Source of the DNA: Podocnemis expansa
Lineage: Eukaryota; Chordata; Testudines; Podocnemididae
Direction of reading: 5' to 3'
DNA length: 64,000 bases
Assembly (NCBI GenBank): GCA_007922195.1
Contig: ML681991.1
Coordinates: forward strand, 43,664,905-43,728,904
Shown here in pieces: positions 23,935 to 35,211 of the stretch; within the stretch, counting starts at the first letter, position 1; each line of letters starts with the position of its first letter. Both the position numbers and the translations under genes were made by a program. The notes below the pieces were generated by a model, which was not told the origin of the DNA, searched no databases, and saw only the letters and a program-made list of their open reading frames with translations.

Positions 23935-24224
23935 TCCTAGGGTCTCCATTGCAGAGTGCCTTTAGGCAAGGTGGGTCTGGTGTGCTTTCAGGAACTTCTC
24001 TCTGGGACTTGGAGGACTGAACAAGAAATAACAATCAGCCTTTTAAAAAATTAAATGGGTCCTGAGTTCTGATGCTGTTGGGAAGCAGATGAAACAAGTG
24101 AGAGCTTTGCTAATGAGGCCAACATCATCCACTCGCTAAGTTGGTTCAGAAGAATTCAGAAGTGGCAGAGCTGGATTAAAACTAGGCTCCTTGCCACTGC
24201 TATGTCAGTAGCATCTCCAGGCCC

Positions 24225-24320
24225 CAATAGCGTTCTGTCCCCCATCCTGCTGGGCACTGTACACAGACACACAGTCCTTGCCCATCAAGCTCACAGTTTA
24301 GACAGACAAAGCATTGGTGG
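24225..24320 (+). repeat. dispersed repeat ('gctgggcactgtacac' type), copy 2
   Basis: Partner of 19622-19745. It includes 'cctgctgggcactgtacac' and 'atcaagctcacagtttagac'. It is probably a MIR/L2-related tail, an inference from wording shared with amniote repeats. Confidence 0.45.
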
Positions 24321-24359
24321 GGGATATGCAGCGGCCACCCACGTTATACCCTCCATGAA

Positions 24360-24649
24360 CAGGGTTACCAGATGTCAGGCAAAAGGAGGACATGTCCTCC
24401 TTTTTACCTTCATGTCCTCCATCTGGCAGGCATTTTAAAATACATGATTTTGTCTGGCTTTTTACTTACAGGGGTTAAAGTGTGCTGGAATGGTACCGAA
24501 TACCTTACTTTTAGGGGAAAGCATTCCAGGGCCCCCTAAAAAACAGAAGAATATTACATTAATATTACATTTTCTCCATATGTCCTCCAATGTCCTCCTT
24601 TTTGTACTTCCCTGTCCTCTTTTCCAGGCTTTGGTATCTGGTAGCCCTA
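24360..24649 (+). mobile_element. non-autonomous hAT element, AGGGTTACCAGAT family, 290 bp
   Basis: The ends are CAGGGTTACCAGATGTC and GGTATCTGGTAGCCCTA. The flanks TCCATGAA (24352-24359) and TCCATGGA (24650-24657) match at seven of eight bases. The interior has repeated 'atgtcctcc' phrases. From 24469 it carries a segment starting CAGGGGTTAAAG that matches the terminus of the larger hAT family at 30697 and 59492. A second copy of the same length lies at 32482-32771. Confidence 0.88.
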
Positions 24650-24882
24650 TCCATGGATGTTTTTATCACGGACCTAGGCCTAGGGCAACTTCTGGTACTT
24701 AAAAGAGAGGGCAGGATGTGAGGTCTCCCTGTGAACTCTTGCCTGCAATGTACAAACTGAGGTGTTGCCTTTCAGATCAGAACTAAATCTGATGCTTCCA
24801 CAGCTTCTGGTTCCTAGAGATCCCCAGTGCCCTTTTCTTCCATCTAGGAGCATCAGATTGGCTAGAACTTGACTTGCCAATT

Positions 24883-25105
24883 TCCAAAGGGGCAACCGTG
24901 TTAGTCTAGTTCAGTAAAACAAACAAGGAGTCCTATGGCACTTACAGACTAACAAATTTATTTATTGCATGAGCTTTCGTGGGAGTAAATCCCACTTTGT
25001 CAGACACCCCCATCTTCAAAGCATCTGACGAAGTGGGATTTTCTCCCACGAAAGCTCATGCAATAAATAAATGTGTTAGTCTTTAAGTACCACAGGATTC
25101 CTTGT
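24883..25105 (-). mobile_element. SINE-like element with inverted second copy of its body
   Basis: From left to right on the + strand it holds a head ('ggggcaaccgtgttagtct'), a body ('gagtcctatggcacttacag' to 'cactttgtcagaca') and then the reverse complement of the body (25014-25105, 'catctgacgaagtgggattt' to 'ccacaggattccttgttt'). One pair of 14-bp target duplications, TTGACTTGCCAATT at 24869-24882 and 25106-25119, encloses the whole structure, so it was inserted as one unit. The strand follows the inferred sense with the head complement at the 3' end. Confidence 0.85.
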
Positions 25106-25119
25106 TTGACTTGCCAATT

Positions 25120-27034
25120 ACATTCTGCCTCCATAAAGCCTTTTCTGCTGCATGAGTTGGGTACAGAGCTCCTCTTCACTGCCTGACCCTGCCTGCTGTA
25201 CAGCTTTGCTGTGTGCTGCATTCCCAAGGGGGATGATATTGAGTGCTTTGGGATCCAGTGGTAGGAGCTTAGGCTCGGTCTTGACTGGAAAGTTGCCCCT
25301 GGACAGTTACACCAGTTAGGAGATGAAAACCCAGCCCCTTATTGACATGGCTATGCTGCACTACCCCTCTGCGTAGGCACAACTGTGTTGACAGAGGATG
25401 GCTCACATCACTTGGGGGTTGGGGACATTCCTCCACCGATTGAGAAGCGCTGTCTGTTGGGATTGTGGTGCTACACAGGGAAATTCCACTGGTGTAGCTG
25501 TGCTTGTGTGGTGTACTGCAGATCCAGCCTGGCCTCCCTTGCCACAAGGCAGGAGTGATTCAGCCAAATGTGCTCCACAGGACACCCCCAATTTGGGACC
25601 CCTGGCTTTTGGCACACCCTCTTCCCCTGGCCCTGTGCAGTGCTGGTGTGTGCCTGTGGGAAGTGGGGGTGGCAGCTGCAGGGCACCTCTCAAAACTGAG
25701 CTGGGAGGGATCTTCTTGTGGCCCTGCCAGAGTGAAAAGGGGGACTTCCTGAATTCTGGGCGTTCTCTGTGTGTCTCCCAGTGGAGTGTGCAGTTGGTGC
25801 AATAGCAGACCGTGTCGTGTTGGCATCTTAACACGTTGCTGGTGTTGTCGTGACCCTGTGTGGCTGGTGCTGTTGCTGGTTGTGGGTGTGTGTGTATGAG
25901 GAGCGAAAGCTGCTGTACAGGCGTGGGCAGGTAAACACTCCCTCCCCAAGGGATGTGGTGAGGCGGTGTGTACTCACCGCCCCCGTGTTCAGGGAACAGA
26001 TTGAAGACACAAGCCGGAAGGGAGAAGTATTTATAGAAACCAGGGCAGGCGACCGAGCAGTGAGCCCGGAGCGAGTGAAGGTTCAGCGGCTGGCAATGCC
26101 TCGTGCTTTCAGGGGAACCTCTGCTGGCATGTGCCATCTGGGCTGACAGACCCAGCAGCCTGCCTGTTCCCCCGCAGGTCTCACCCCTCTCAGGTAGGTG
26201 CCTAGAAGCACTGAATCCCATGTCAGTTACATGGGTACCTGCAGCTCCTATCATCCTTCTGTGGATCAACTCCTTGGGCTGGCCCTGTGGCTCATTCACC
26301 CTCAGGCTTCCCCGGAGAGAGAGTTTTGGGATGAGACGCCATGGACCATGAGCTCATACTTGATTGAGGGGTGAGGATCCTGCCTGGTTCTTGAAGGCTG
26401 ATGTTCTAGTGTGCCCATGCCAGGGCTGGCCTTTGGATCACACGAACTCAGCTAGGGATGCCAGCAAGGAGGTCACGTGAGTGTCTCCGTGAGAACAAGG
26501 CCTGGTCTGCACAAACTGTGCTGCGTTACCCACCAGGCTGGGATAGTTGACGCAGCCAGCCCCTAGCAGGGATGCAGTTAGACTGGGCTAAAGATGCTTC
26601 TTCTGCTGGTGCCATTCCCATAAGGGAGGAGAGTAAGGTAGACTGGGTAGTACACTCTCTATACTGGTCTAACTGGGCCTGCATTAGGGACTGTACTGGC
26701 ATGTATAGCTGGGTGAAAAATCCCCTGCAACCAACATGGGGTGTAAAGAGCAGGTTGCATGACATGCTCTCCAACATTTGCAGTGTCTGGAGTTGGGGTT
26801 TTTTTCAGCTGGTCGCTGGTTCGTCCTGTAATGCTGTTGCGCGTTCTCTGGTCTGTGGTGGTTCAGCTTCAGGGCATGGGGACATGGCGTGCAGCACAGT
26901 GCCCTCAGGAGGCCCTCTCAGGGCTCCACCAACATTGAAGGGAATGCTAGCCCCTGGGGAAGCAGGTGGGTGTTATGGGCCCTGGTTTCCAGAGGGATGT
27001 ATCAAGACACAAAGAGAACCAAGTAAGTGTGGCA
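25120..27034. other. non-coding sequence
   Basis: It holds the longest chance open frame of the window (minus strand, 25403-26299, 298 codons). The frame has no recognisable domain, is rich in His-Thr runs from a CA-rich stretch, and shares its region with other open frames on both strands. I do not call it a gene. 25260-25470 may contain a decayed repeat of the 17.1-kb type. Nothing else is recognised. Confidence 0.45.
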
Positions 27035-27105
27035 AATCACTGGCAGAATTAGGAATGAACCCAAGAGTCCTGGTGTCCAGCCCCCTTTGCTTGCAGTACT
27101 GTGAA
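27035..27105 (-). mobile_element. tRNA-SINE head fragment, minus strand
   Basis: 'aggaatgaacccaagagtcc' followed by 'tggtgtccagccccctttgc' is the antisense of a B-box/A-box region of the tRNA-SINE family. The core is absent or too decayed to define. Confidence 0.45.
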
Positions 27106-27824
27106 GGGCTTCCTCTCTCAGCCTGCAGGCTCAGTGAAGGGAATTTTTAGCCTTTGCCGATGTGGCAGCCCAGGAGACACATAACCCAAATGCATTCCCT
27201 GCTCAGGTTCAGCCCAGGCCTGAGCCACACCCGTTTCCTCTCCTGGCCTCTCTGCCATGCCTTCCCTCAGCCTGGAGGGCCCCTCTGTGGAGGCAAGGAG
27301 TAGCCCATCCTTGGCCTCTCTGACACTGACAGCACACCGGCTGCCGTCAGGTGATGAAGACACTACCTCCACGAATTGCTGCTTTCCTCAAGTTGCATAG
27401 GCCCCACATGGACCTCATAGGGTGAGGTGATTTCAAATCATTGTTGGACGTTATGTCTCCGTTCGTCCTCATTTTACTGGCTCAAAGCCTTGCTGGCCCT
27501 TGTCCTGGCTCCCTGTTTGCTCTGCCCCTCTGTCTTTACCCTGTGGTCCAGGTGTCAGCCACAGCCATCCTGCGGGGTGAAATGATGGCATTGCTCTGTT
27601 AGTATTGTGCTGGGAGCCAGGCTGGATCCAGGCCTTCTGGTCCTGAACTTGCCTCGTGGAGCAGGGAAAGGAAGAGAATAATGTGATTTACGACTTTGAT
27701 GGATAAGGAAGTTGGGCTGGCTGGGGTCGAGCAGAGACATTTCTGGCCTTGCTGCTCCATGGGCAGGCCCCATTGTGGGGAGCCTGTGCCAATGGTGGGG
27801 CAGCTGCAGCTGGATGTTTCCCTT

Positions 27825-28745
27825 TCAGATCAGCCTCCCAAGGGATCCTGCCCATCAGTTCCCTGAGGAAGCCAAAAATCAGCTTTTCTGAAGTCCAGGG
27901 TCTGTGTTCTGCTTCTTTCCTTCCTTTCTTTCTTTCTTTCATCAGGATTCTGAACTCTACCATCTCATGGTCACTGCTACTCAGGTTGCCGTTCACTTCT
28001 ACCTTCCCAATCAGTTCTTCTCTGTTTGTGAGCAGCAGGTCAAGAGGTACAAGGCTCCTAGTTGGTTCCTTCAGCATTTGTACCAGGAAATTGTCCTCAA
28101 CTGCTCTCCAAAAACTTCCTGGATTGCCTGTGTGCTGCGGTATTGCCCTCCCAGTAGCTGTCAGTGTAATTGAAGTCCCCATGAGAACCAGGGCCTGTGA
28201 GCTGGAAACTTTTGCTGGTTGTCCATAGAAAGCCTTATCCACCTCTTCCTTCTGGTCTGGTGGTCTATAGCAGACACCCACCGTGACATCACCCTTGTTG
28301 CACTCTCCTCTAAACTTAACCCAGACACTTTCAACAGGCTAGTCTCCACTTTCATAGTGGAGCTTGGAGCAGCCATAAAGCTCTTTTATATATAGTGCTA
28401 CTTCTCCACCTCTTCTTCCTTTCCTGTCCTTCCTGAACAATTTATACTCATCCATGGCAGTGCTCCAGTCATGCAAGGTATCCCACCATGTCTCTGTTAT
28501 TTCAATTGCATCATAGTTCCCTGTCTGTGCCAGTACTACCAATTTCTGCTTGTTTCCCAGGCTCCTTGCATTTGTGTATAGGTACAGACCTCTTGAAAGG
28601 AGTGCCAGTTGCACCAAGAAAGATGCTGCTTTATGCTCCTGTGGGGGGCTAGCTGGCTTTTCAATTGCACTGGAGAAAAAGTGGGTGTAGCTATCAGTCA
28701 GTGAAGGCTGCATGGTCAGGACCAAATCCCTCCCTCAATAGTATC
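27825..28745 (-). pseudogene. CR1 LINE endonuclease region, broken
   Basis: The minus strand encodes the apurinic-like endonuclease domain of a CR1 ORF2 protein, which nicks target DNA during retrotransposition. In order, the frame at 28725-28339 holds 'NARSLGNKQ', 'ITETWWD' and 'RKGRRGGEVALYIKE'. A change of frame near 28300-28376 leads to 'VCYRPPDQKEEVD' and, after a damaged asparagine-containing catalytic segment, 'FLVQMLKEPTRS', 'LDLLLTNRE' and 'SSSDHEMVEFRI' (27820-28280). The last contains the SDH catalytic triplet. Reading stops being CR1-like near 27825, so the reverse transcriptase part is missing. A short CTTT run at 27917-27941 falls within it. The copy cannot be active. Confidence 0.85.
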
Positions 28746-30696
28746 ACTTCCAAAACAACAGCAAGGGGTGGGGAAAACTGTCAGCTGAGAAGGGGCAGGT
28801 CGGAAGCAGTCCAAAGCAGCAGGGTGAGCATGCCCATGGGCCTACCAGGTGCACCTGGGAGCGAAGCAGCTCTGGATAAACCATTGCTGCTCCAGGGACT
28901 GTGAGTGTTTGTGGGAGGGAGTCTGACACTGTGTTGGTGCTGAGTGTGTGTGTATGGGGGGGCTTGGATCCAAGTGGAGAGGACCACGTCCTGTGCAGAT
29001 GTCCTTGTTTTATGGCACTGCCTTGTCTCTGATGCGTGGAGGCTGGTTTTGGAGCTGACGCTTTGCGCACATTCCTCTGGGGCTGCTTGACTGGTCTGAA
29101 TGCACAATTTCCCTGCGCTACATTTCCAAAGGCGAGTGCACTGATGACAAACTCACTCCAGAGCTTGCTGACACTTGTGTCTCTGATAGCAAATGACACT
29201 GTATGCTCGGACCTGTGGTCAGTACCCGCCCACACCCATGTCACTTCAGTATTTTGCCTGATTTGCTAAAATGCTGGTGAGTTATGGTCTCTCCCCAGCT
29301 TCTGGATTAGTTTTTCATTAGCCACCCACCTTTCCATCATGTGCTGCTTGTCTACCTGCTTCTGCTCATACCATCAGCTGCCCGTGCGAAACATAATGGA
29401 AATCTTTAAGAGGCTAACTGGCTGCTGTAGCCAGTGGGGCCTCCATGTGGGTTAAATGAGGAGGTTTTATGGTATTTTAATATCTTTAGAAAAGTCCATT
29501 ATGCTCAGACCAGGCTCTGGTTCTTTGTATGGTGTTCATGCATATGTTCTCCCTCTCCTGCCCAGAAAGTCCCCTGCCATGCACAGAGTATAGCTATCAT
29601 CCCATTACATACCAAGATCAATGAACACAAGTTGAGACATCACAGAGATGTACTACTGAGAAACCTGCTTGCACATTTCCACAGAGCCTGAGAAGCCTAG
29701 AAAATAGAGCACTGTCTATCTTGGGGTCCGTGGTCCGAGCTGTGTACAGGGCATCCAGTAAGACAGATGCCTCCAGCAGTCCCTAGTCACGTGTTCTGAA
29801 ATAGCTGCAATCAGGTATCTTCCCTTTGAGGAACTCAACCTACTTTGCAAACTGGGTCTTGCAGCCCCGTGAGGGGCTTGTTTATCATCACACAAGAAAC
29901 TGGCACAGGACTTGGCACTGATCCCAGCTGTCCTGGCCATTAGCCTCATGCTCTAACAAGGGGACCATTCTCCAATTAGCATGGTGGATTTTGAAGGATT
30001 GCCTTTCGTAGGGCTTGCTGAAAACCAGTTTGCACCAGCTGTTTTGAGCAGCTAGAGAGTGCTTGCACTCCTCAGATAACCTCTGAACTTGGTGAATTAG
30101 CTGGCAAGACTTCCCCTTTCTCATTTCTCTATTCCCCAAGTCACCTGTAGCAGAACTAGCTCTCTCTGAACATGCGGTCAGGGCAACTGGTCGTGAACCG
30201 CACAGACTTTGGGATGTTGGGTGTCTGGCCCCTGGCCTCCCAGGGAAAGAAGAAGTGGCCAAGGAGCACAGAACTCCCATGAACAGTGATTGCCAAGCAC
30301 ACCCCGGCACTGCTGGAGTCGGCCTGGTGACTGTGTGGAAGCTGCCTGCTGCCTCATGGCATGGAACCACACATCACTCTTTCCCAGCTGCCTGCCAGGC
30401 ACTGCAGCAGGTTGCAGACAGGCAGCATTGTTAAGTATCCTTCTCAGCTGGGCTGGGCTAGCAATGGGGCTATGTATCCATGGTCCCCAACATGTTTATA
30501 CAACCCACCCCACTGCTGCCACCCTGCTGTTTTAGCCAAACTGCACCTTACATTGCAGTGTAGACATGCCACTGGTGTCCAAAAACAGAGACACCATAAC
30601 TCCCCCCCCCATGTGCAACAGTGATCAGACTCTAGACTTGACACACCAAGATCTCTAGCCCCCTTCTGCTAGAGTCAGGGCTGATTCAACCACATT
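28746..30696. other. non-coding sequence
   Basis: No exon, RNA gene or clear transposon is recognised. There is a poly-C tract near 30602 and a 'gtgtagac' end near 30552 of the unclassified repeat type. The open frames are short and overlap on both strands. Confidence 0.4.
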
Positions 30697-31512
30697 CAGG
30701 GGTTGAAGTTAGCTGGAACGCCCCGGAATGCGTATTTTTAGGGGGCAGCGTTCTGAGGCCCCTAAAATAGGGGAACATGCCAGAACACTGCGTTTTGGGG
30801 GCCCCTAAAAATAGAAAGAACCAGAACACACCGTTCCAGCATGTTCTCCTAAGGCTGGCTCAGGGAAGGGGCTGCGGGCTGGGGCGAGCCCGGCCACTCC
30901 TTTCCCAGAGCCTGTGGTGGCCCAGCCCCTTCCTGCTGGGCCCGGTAATGCGCATGGCCTGGACCCAGTCTCAGGCTGGGCCCCCTCTCACCAGCCGGCC
31001 AGCACCAACCTGTGGCCTAGCTCCTCTCGGGCTGCTCCTTGGCCACCTTGGTGGTGCAGCTAAGAGGGGTGGGGGGGGGTTGGGGATAGGTAGGCAGCCA
31101 GTGGGGAAAGCATTGGAGGTGGGTTGGGAAGAAAGGGTTGGGATGGGGGCTGAGGAGGATATGGGTGAAGAGTCTGATGGGGGTGGAAGCTGGGGTCGGG
31201 GGTAGGTGTGGGGGGAGCAGTAGCTGGGGTGGGTGAAGGGGGGCCTGGAACTACAGGAAGGGGGCCTGGAAATTTAGGAGGGTTCTGGGGGCCGCCAAAT
31301 TATACTTTAACCCAGGAGTCTCAAGCACGCAGCCTGGGGGCTGCATGCAGCTCCTAAAGCTGTTTCCTCTGGCCCGTGACAGCACTACTGTTACTGATAT
31401 TTCCAATATTGTTGTATGGAAAGGTTTCAGTGGTGCAGCCCCCAGGCTAACATACCAATCCTCACGTGGGCCTCATGGTGATTTGAATTTGAGACCCCTG
31501 CTTTAACCCCTG
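30697..31512 (+). mobile_element. larger hAT-type element (816 bp with nested insertion)
   Basis: The ends are CAGGGGTTGAAG and CTTTAACCCCTG, with 8-bp flanks ACCACATT (30689-30696) and ACCATATT (31513-31520), one mismatch. Its interior is GC-rich, with 'cccctaaaaatag' near 30803 and 'gggttctgggggccgcc' near 31280. A second hAT (31313-31500) sits in its right terminus, duplicating CTTTAACC. Removing the insert gives about 620 bp. A relative lies at 59492-60217. No transposase frame is seen. Confidence 0.85.
31313..31500 (+). mobile_element. nested hAT element, CAGGGGTCTCAAA family, 188 bp
   Basis: It starts CAGGAGTCTCAAGC and ends GAATTTGAGACCCCTG, with perfect 8-bp target duplications CTTTAACC at 31305-31312 and 31501-31508. 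The duplicated octamer is part of the terminus of the host hAT, so this insertion is younger than the host. It has the same orientation as the copy at 16097-16306. Confidence 0.92.
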
Positions 31513-32481
31513 ACCATATTGGTGAAGTAGGTGGTAGCCTGGGGCACCAAAGTGAATTTGTTCTCTATTTAAAAAAAAAAAAAAATTAATACATTATCTC
31601 TTATAAAATGAGTTGGGGGTGCCAAAGTCATAGTTCACGTAGGGCACCAAAAACCCTTGGGCTAGACTGAAGTGACAACCTCTACTCGCTGCTAGTGCCC
31701 ATTGGATTTAGAATGACTCCAGCTGTGTCTGCATAAGACTGGCTTTTTCATATGAACGACGGTAGGAATTTAAACTGATGTAGTTCCGTCAGTATGTTTG
31801 CGATATGGACACTCTTGGCACGATTGATCTGGAGTTTTGTTCAGCTTAGCGTGTGTCGCTTGGGAAGGAGTTTGAACTGAAGCCAAATAAGATAAGCTGT
31901 TGGTGGAAGAAGAATGTCCACAAAGAGAGTTATACCTGTATTACTACATCAGGATGACAGGTGTATTAAACTGACCCCTATGGACAAGGCCTCAGTGCCC
32001 AGCCAGTGCAGAAGGGTGTTCCATCCATCAGATGGCAGCCTGTTTTCCCCCAAATGGACTGATAGACAGACATTCCCAGTACATTATTGCCTTGGTTACT
32101 ATAAATAGGACTTTTTGTGGTTTGTATTTTTCTTCCTGGCTGCTCCCTGCTAGCTCTGGACTGGAAGAGTCGCTCTGTGGCACTGTGGTTGGTGGCCGGG
32201 TACAGCAAAGCTAATCCGAGCTGCAGCTTTCTGCCTTTTCTGCGGTCACATCACCTTGCTTTGTGTTCTTGTTTCTCCCTGCAAACTGGGCTGTGTTGGA
32301 TGGAGTCAGTTGGCTGGGAGGCCCATTCAGAGCTGGCCAGAGAACAGCATTTAGCTTCCATGGCAAATGGAGAGAGTTTGAAGACTTTTGTCCTGGATCA
32401 TGCAGAAACACCAGAAATTCTGATTTTGGGGGAGAACAGGAACTAATTTCTCAACCAATTCCCTCTGAAGAGACCCCAGAC
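31513..32481. other. non-coding sequence
   Basis: Apart from a 15-base A run at 31570 and an 'agctgtgtctgcataagac' segment near 31720 that may belong to the unclassified 17.1-kb repeat, nothing is recognised. Confidence 0.4.
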
Positions 32482-32771
32482 TAGAGTTACCAGATGACAG
32501 GCAAAGGGAGGACATGTCCTCCTTTTTCCCTTCATGTCCTCCATCTGGCAGGCATTTTAAAATACATGATTTTGTCTGGCTTTTTAGTTATAGGGGTTAA
32601 AGTATGCTAGAATGCCATGGAATACCTTGTTTTTAGGGGGGAAGCTTTCCAGGGCTCCCTAAAAACAGAAGAATATTATGTTAATACTACATTTTCTCCA
32701 TGTGTCCTACAACGTCCTCCTTTTTGTACTTCTCTGTCCTCCTTTCCAGGCTTTGGTATCTGGTACCACTA
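32482..32771 (+). mobile_element. non-autonomous hAT element, AGGGTTACCAGAT family, 290 bp
   Basis: The ends are TAGAGTTACCAGATGAC and GGTATCTGGTACCACTA. The flanks CCCCAGAC (32474-32481) and CCCTGGAC (32772-32779) match at six of eight. It has the same length and interior order as 24360-24649, including the embedded 'taggggttaaagtatgct' segment from 32591. The higher flank divergence suggests an older or independently decayed copy. Confidence 0.82.
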
Positions 32772-32779
32772 CCCTGGAC

Positions 32780-33594
32780 AGAATTGTTGGCCTTGTTTTG
32801 AGACAGTTGGCTGTGTGGGCAGGCAGGCACCTTGGTTGTTGGGGCATCCACGGTTTGGTGGTGGAGCAGTTGGAGTAGCTAGACAGAAGGGGACTGAGGG
32901 GCCTGTGGCTGGCTGTACAGCTGCCTGTTACCAAACAAAAAGAGGAGCCAGAGGCTCTGTGGCACCCTGGGCAGCTAAAGTAACCAGGTAAATGGGTACA
33001 TCTGGCAGGTTTCCTTCAAACACTTTGATGGAACACTTCATTTCAGTCCAATCAGCATTGTCCAGTGGGAAAGCGTTCCTTCAGAGACATTCTGAGCAGT
33101 TTGTGATATGGTGTCAGTGGTGCTCTTCTCTCAGAGCATGTAGGCTGCTGTGTTGCTCTGAAACAAGCAATAAAACAAAGATGTCGTGGCCACTCTGCAA
33201 GGAAAAGACCCATGGGCCTTCTCGTTCGTACACAAGCTGTAAATGAAGTATTCTGGCCATGTTCCAACTCACCTAACCGTGCTTTCTCTGAAGTTTCAAT
33301 GAGATACAGTATCCGTCTTCACTTCCTGTCCGAAACTGTGAGGTAGCATTGCTGTTAAATGGTTTCTGTGTTCCACCCCAGAGCTGGCTGCATCCAGTTA
33401 CAGAGGAAGCGACCCTAGCAGATCGCTTACCTTTCTCACAGGGGTGTTATGAGTATTTTAACATGGTTCTGCTTTGAAGGAAGGACTGCGTTTAAAGGCA
33501 CAAAGCAGAGCCATGTGTGGGTGTATGGGACACAAATGCCGACTGTGGTGACAGCAAATTTTTTTTGTTGCTTTTTACTCTTCTTCCCTGCCTA
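32780..33594. other. non-coding sequence
   Basis: No exon or transposon is recognised. It lies between a hAT and a CR1 3' end. Confidence 0.4.
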
Positions 33595-33863
33595 GAGACT
33601 AGAACGAGGAGCAATGGTCTCAAGCTGCGGTTAGGGAGGTCGAGGCTGGATATTAGAAAAAACTTTTTTACTAGGCGAGTGGTGAAGCCTTGGAATGAGC
33701 TGCCAAGGGAGGTGGTGGAATCTCCATCTTTGGAGGTGTTTAAGGCCCAGCTGGACAAAACCATGACTGGGATGGTTTAGTGGGAGTGGTCCTGCCTCTG
33801 GCAGGGGGTTGGACTAGATGACCTATGAGGTCCCTTCCAACCCTAGGATTCTATGATTCTATT
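33595..33863 (+). mobile_element. CR1 LINE, severely 5'-truncated 3' end
   Basis: It keeps the last roughly 60 codons of ORF2 in frame on the + strand, with '[11 protein letters not shown]', 'LDIRKNFF', 'VVKPWNELPREVVESPSLE' and a stop at 33778-33780. The 3' untranslated region follows, with 'ggggttggactagatgacct', 'gaggtcccttccaaccctag' and the ATTCTATG repeat at 33848-33863. 5' truncation is typical of CR1. The tail matches the copy ending at 58665, so both belong to one subfamily. Confidence 0.92.
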
Positions 33864-34218
33864 AACTCAAGTGAGTGTGAGAATTGGTTACTAAATTCCA
33901 GTTGCTGGGCCAGCTCAGGAGATGAATAGGAGTAGGGCTCCTCAGAGCTACTGTTCCAGGTTGTCCTTTCAGCAGGTTCAGCCAGGTATCATGACGTCTG
34001 TGTCCACTTTGAAGGTTATCTTTGCAGCTACAGGGACTGGAGATTTAGAGCTTTTTTGCTGACATTGACATGCAGTAACCATGTGGATTACTCCAGATTT
34101 ACACATGTGTAATGGAGAGCAAAATCAGGCCTTTTTAAAACTGAAAGCTTAGATCCTGTGACAATTGGAAAATAAATTGCGAGTCAGTGGTGGCGAAATT
34201 GCCTTAAATCAGCGTGCC

Positions 34219-34277
34219 CAGATTTTGAGTAAAGCCACCCCCCACCTCTTTTTGTTAACAGATTTTGAGTAAAGCCA
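34219..34277 (+). repeat. short tandem duplication, 40-bp period
   Basis: The 19-mer 'cagattttgagtaaagcca' occurs at 34219-34237 and again at 34259-34277. The intervening 21 bases separate the two. It looks like a small local duplication. Confidence 0.75.
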
Positions 34278-34945
34278 TCCTTTAATTTGCAGGTCTTGGT
34301 CATCCTTGGATCAAGGAGATGTCAGAGTGCGAAGTATCATTGCTTTGTACAGAGGATCCTTTAATTGTTTGCTGACTGTGTTTTTCTGCAGTCTCCAAAT
34401 GCTGAGGTGAAGGGATGGTTTTACACCTGGTTTGAAGTGCCTCAGATCAGTGAATCTCTCTGGCAGAAGGAGTGGCTGGCTCAGATTTACTGCCTCCTGG
34501 ACCAGACACTGCTTGCACTGTCTCACCCCCAGCTTGTGTTTCCTTTTCTCCCAGGAGCTATTTTTATCTCTGCTAAGTTCACAAGTCTACCTGCCACTTC
34601 CCTGCCTCACTTCCTTATTTACCTGCACTGCGGGAAATGTCATTTACATGCAGCTGTCTGGTTGGCGGGAGATAGTCCATTGATACTTTGGTTTGGGCTG
34701 CAGTTTCCTGGGGCTGGAATAGTAAAGGCAGATTCCCTGCTGGGCTCCAGTTTGCAACTCCGTCTGTGAATTGCTGGCCCAGAAATGATCAACTGCAAGG
34801 CAGCCGGGCTCTTGGGAGAGTAGTGCGCAGGAGGAGAACAGCAGGCGGCTGGCAAGGCCAAAGGGTAAGGTTTGCTTGTTGAGGTAATGGCACAGTCTGA
34901 CTAGGGCTGGCTGGGGACTTGGGAGCCAAATAATTTATTTCTGTC
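34278..34945. other. non-coding sequence
   Basis: One open frame of 134 codons (34365-34769, +) has no recognisable domain or splice context, and its codon content looks random. I see nothing else. Confidence 0.35.
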
Positions 34946-34949
34946 TCTT

Positions 34950-35178
34950 GATTCATACACACATACTCCTTCCCAAGTGTACACACAGCTTCCAGGTGTG
35001 CACACACATTCACACGCACCTGCCGAGGTGTACACAGCTTCCAGGCGTGTGTACACACAACTTCCAGGTGTTCACACGCACCCACACACACCTTCCAAGC
35101 AACACACATGACACCCAGGTGTGTACAAACTCTCATACTTTTCTCAGCTTCACACACAGAGCTCTCTGATTTGTTCTG

Positions 35179-35211
<33 letters not shown>

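Noticed and set aside
24883..25105. Hairpin considered as a microRNA precursor
   Set aside because: The arms are transposon-derived and about 90 bp each, with a SINE head. The 14-bp target duplication explains the structure as an insertion.
25403..26299. 298-codon open frame on the minus strand, the longest in the window
   Set aside because: It has no recognisable domain, includes His-Thr runs from CA-rich DNA, lies among other open frames on both strands and has no splice or promoter context. I treat it as chance in GC-rich DNA.
30850..31050. GC-rich stretch considered as a CpG island promoter
   Set aside because: It lies entirely inside a hAT element with identified termini, and CpG pairs are few for its GC content.
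33517..33780. 87-codon frame considered as a small host protein
   Set aside because: Its last two thirds are the CR1 ORF2 C terminus and the CR1 3' tail follows directly.
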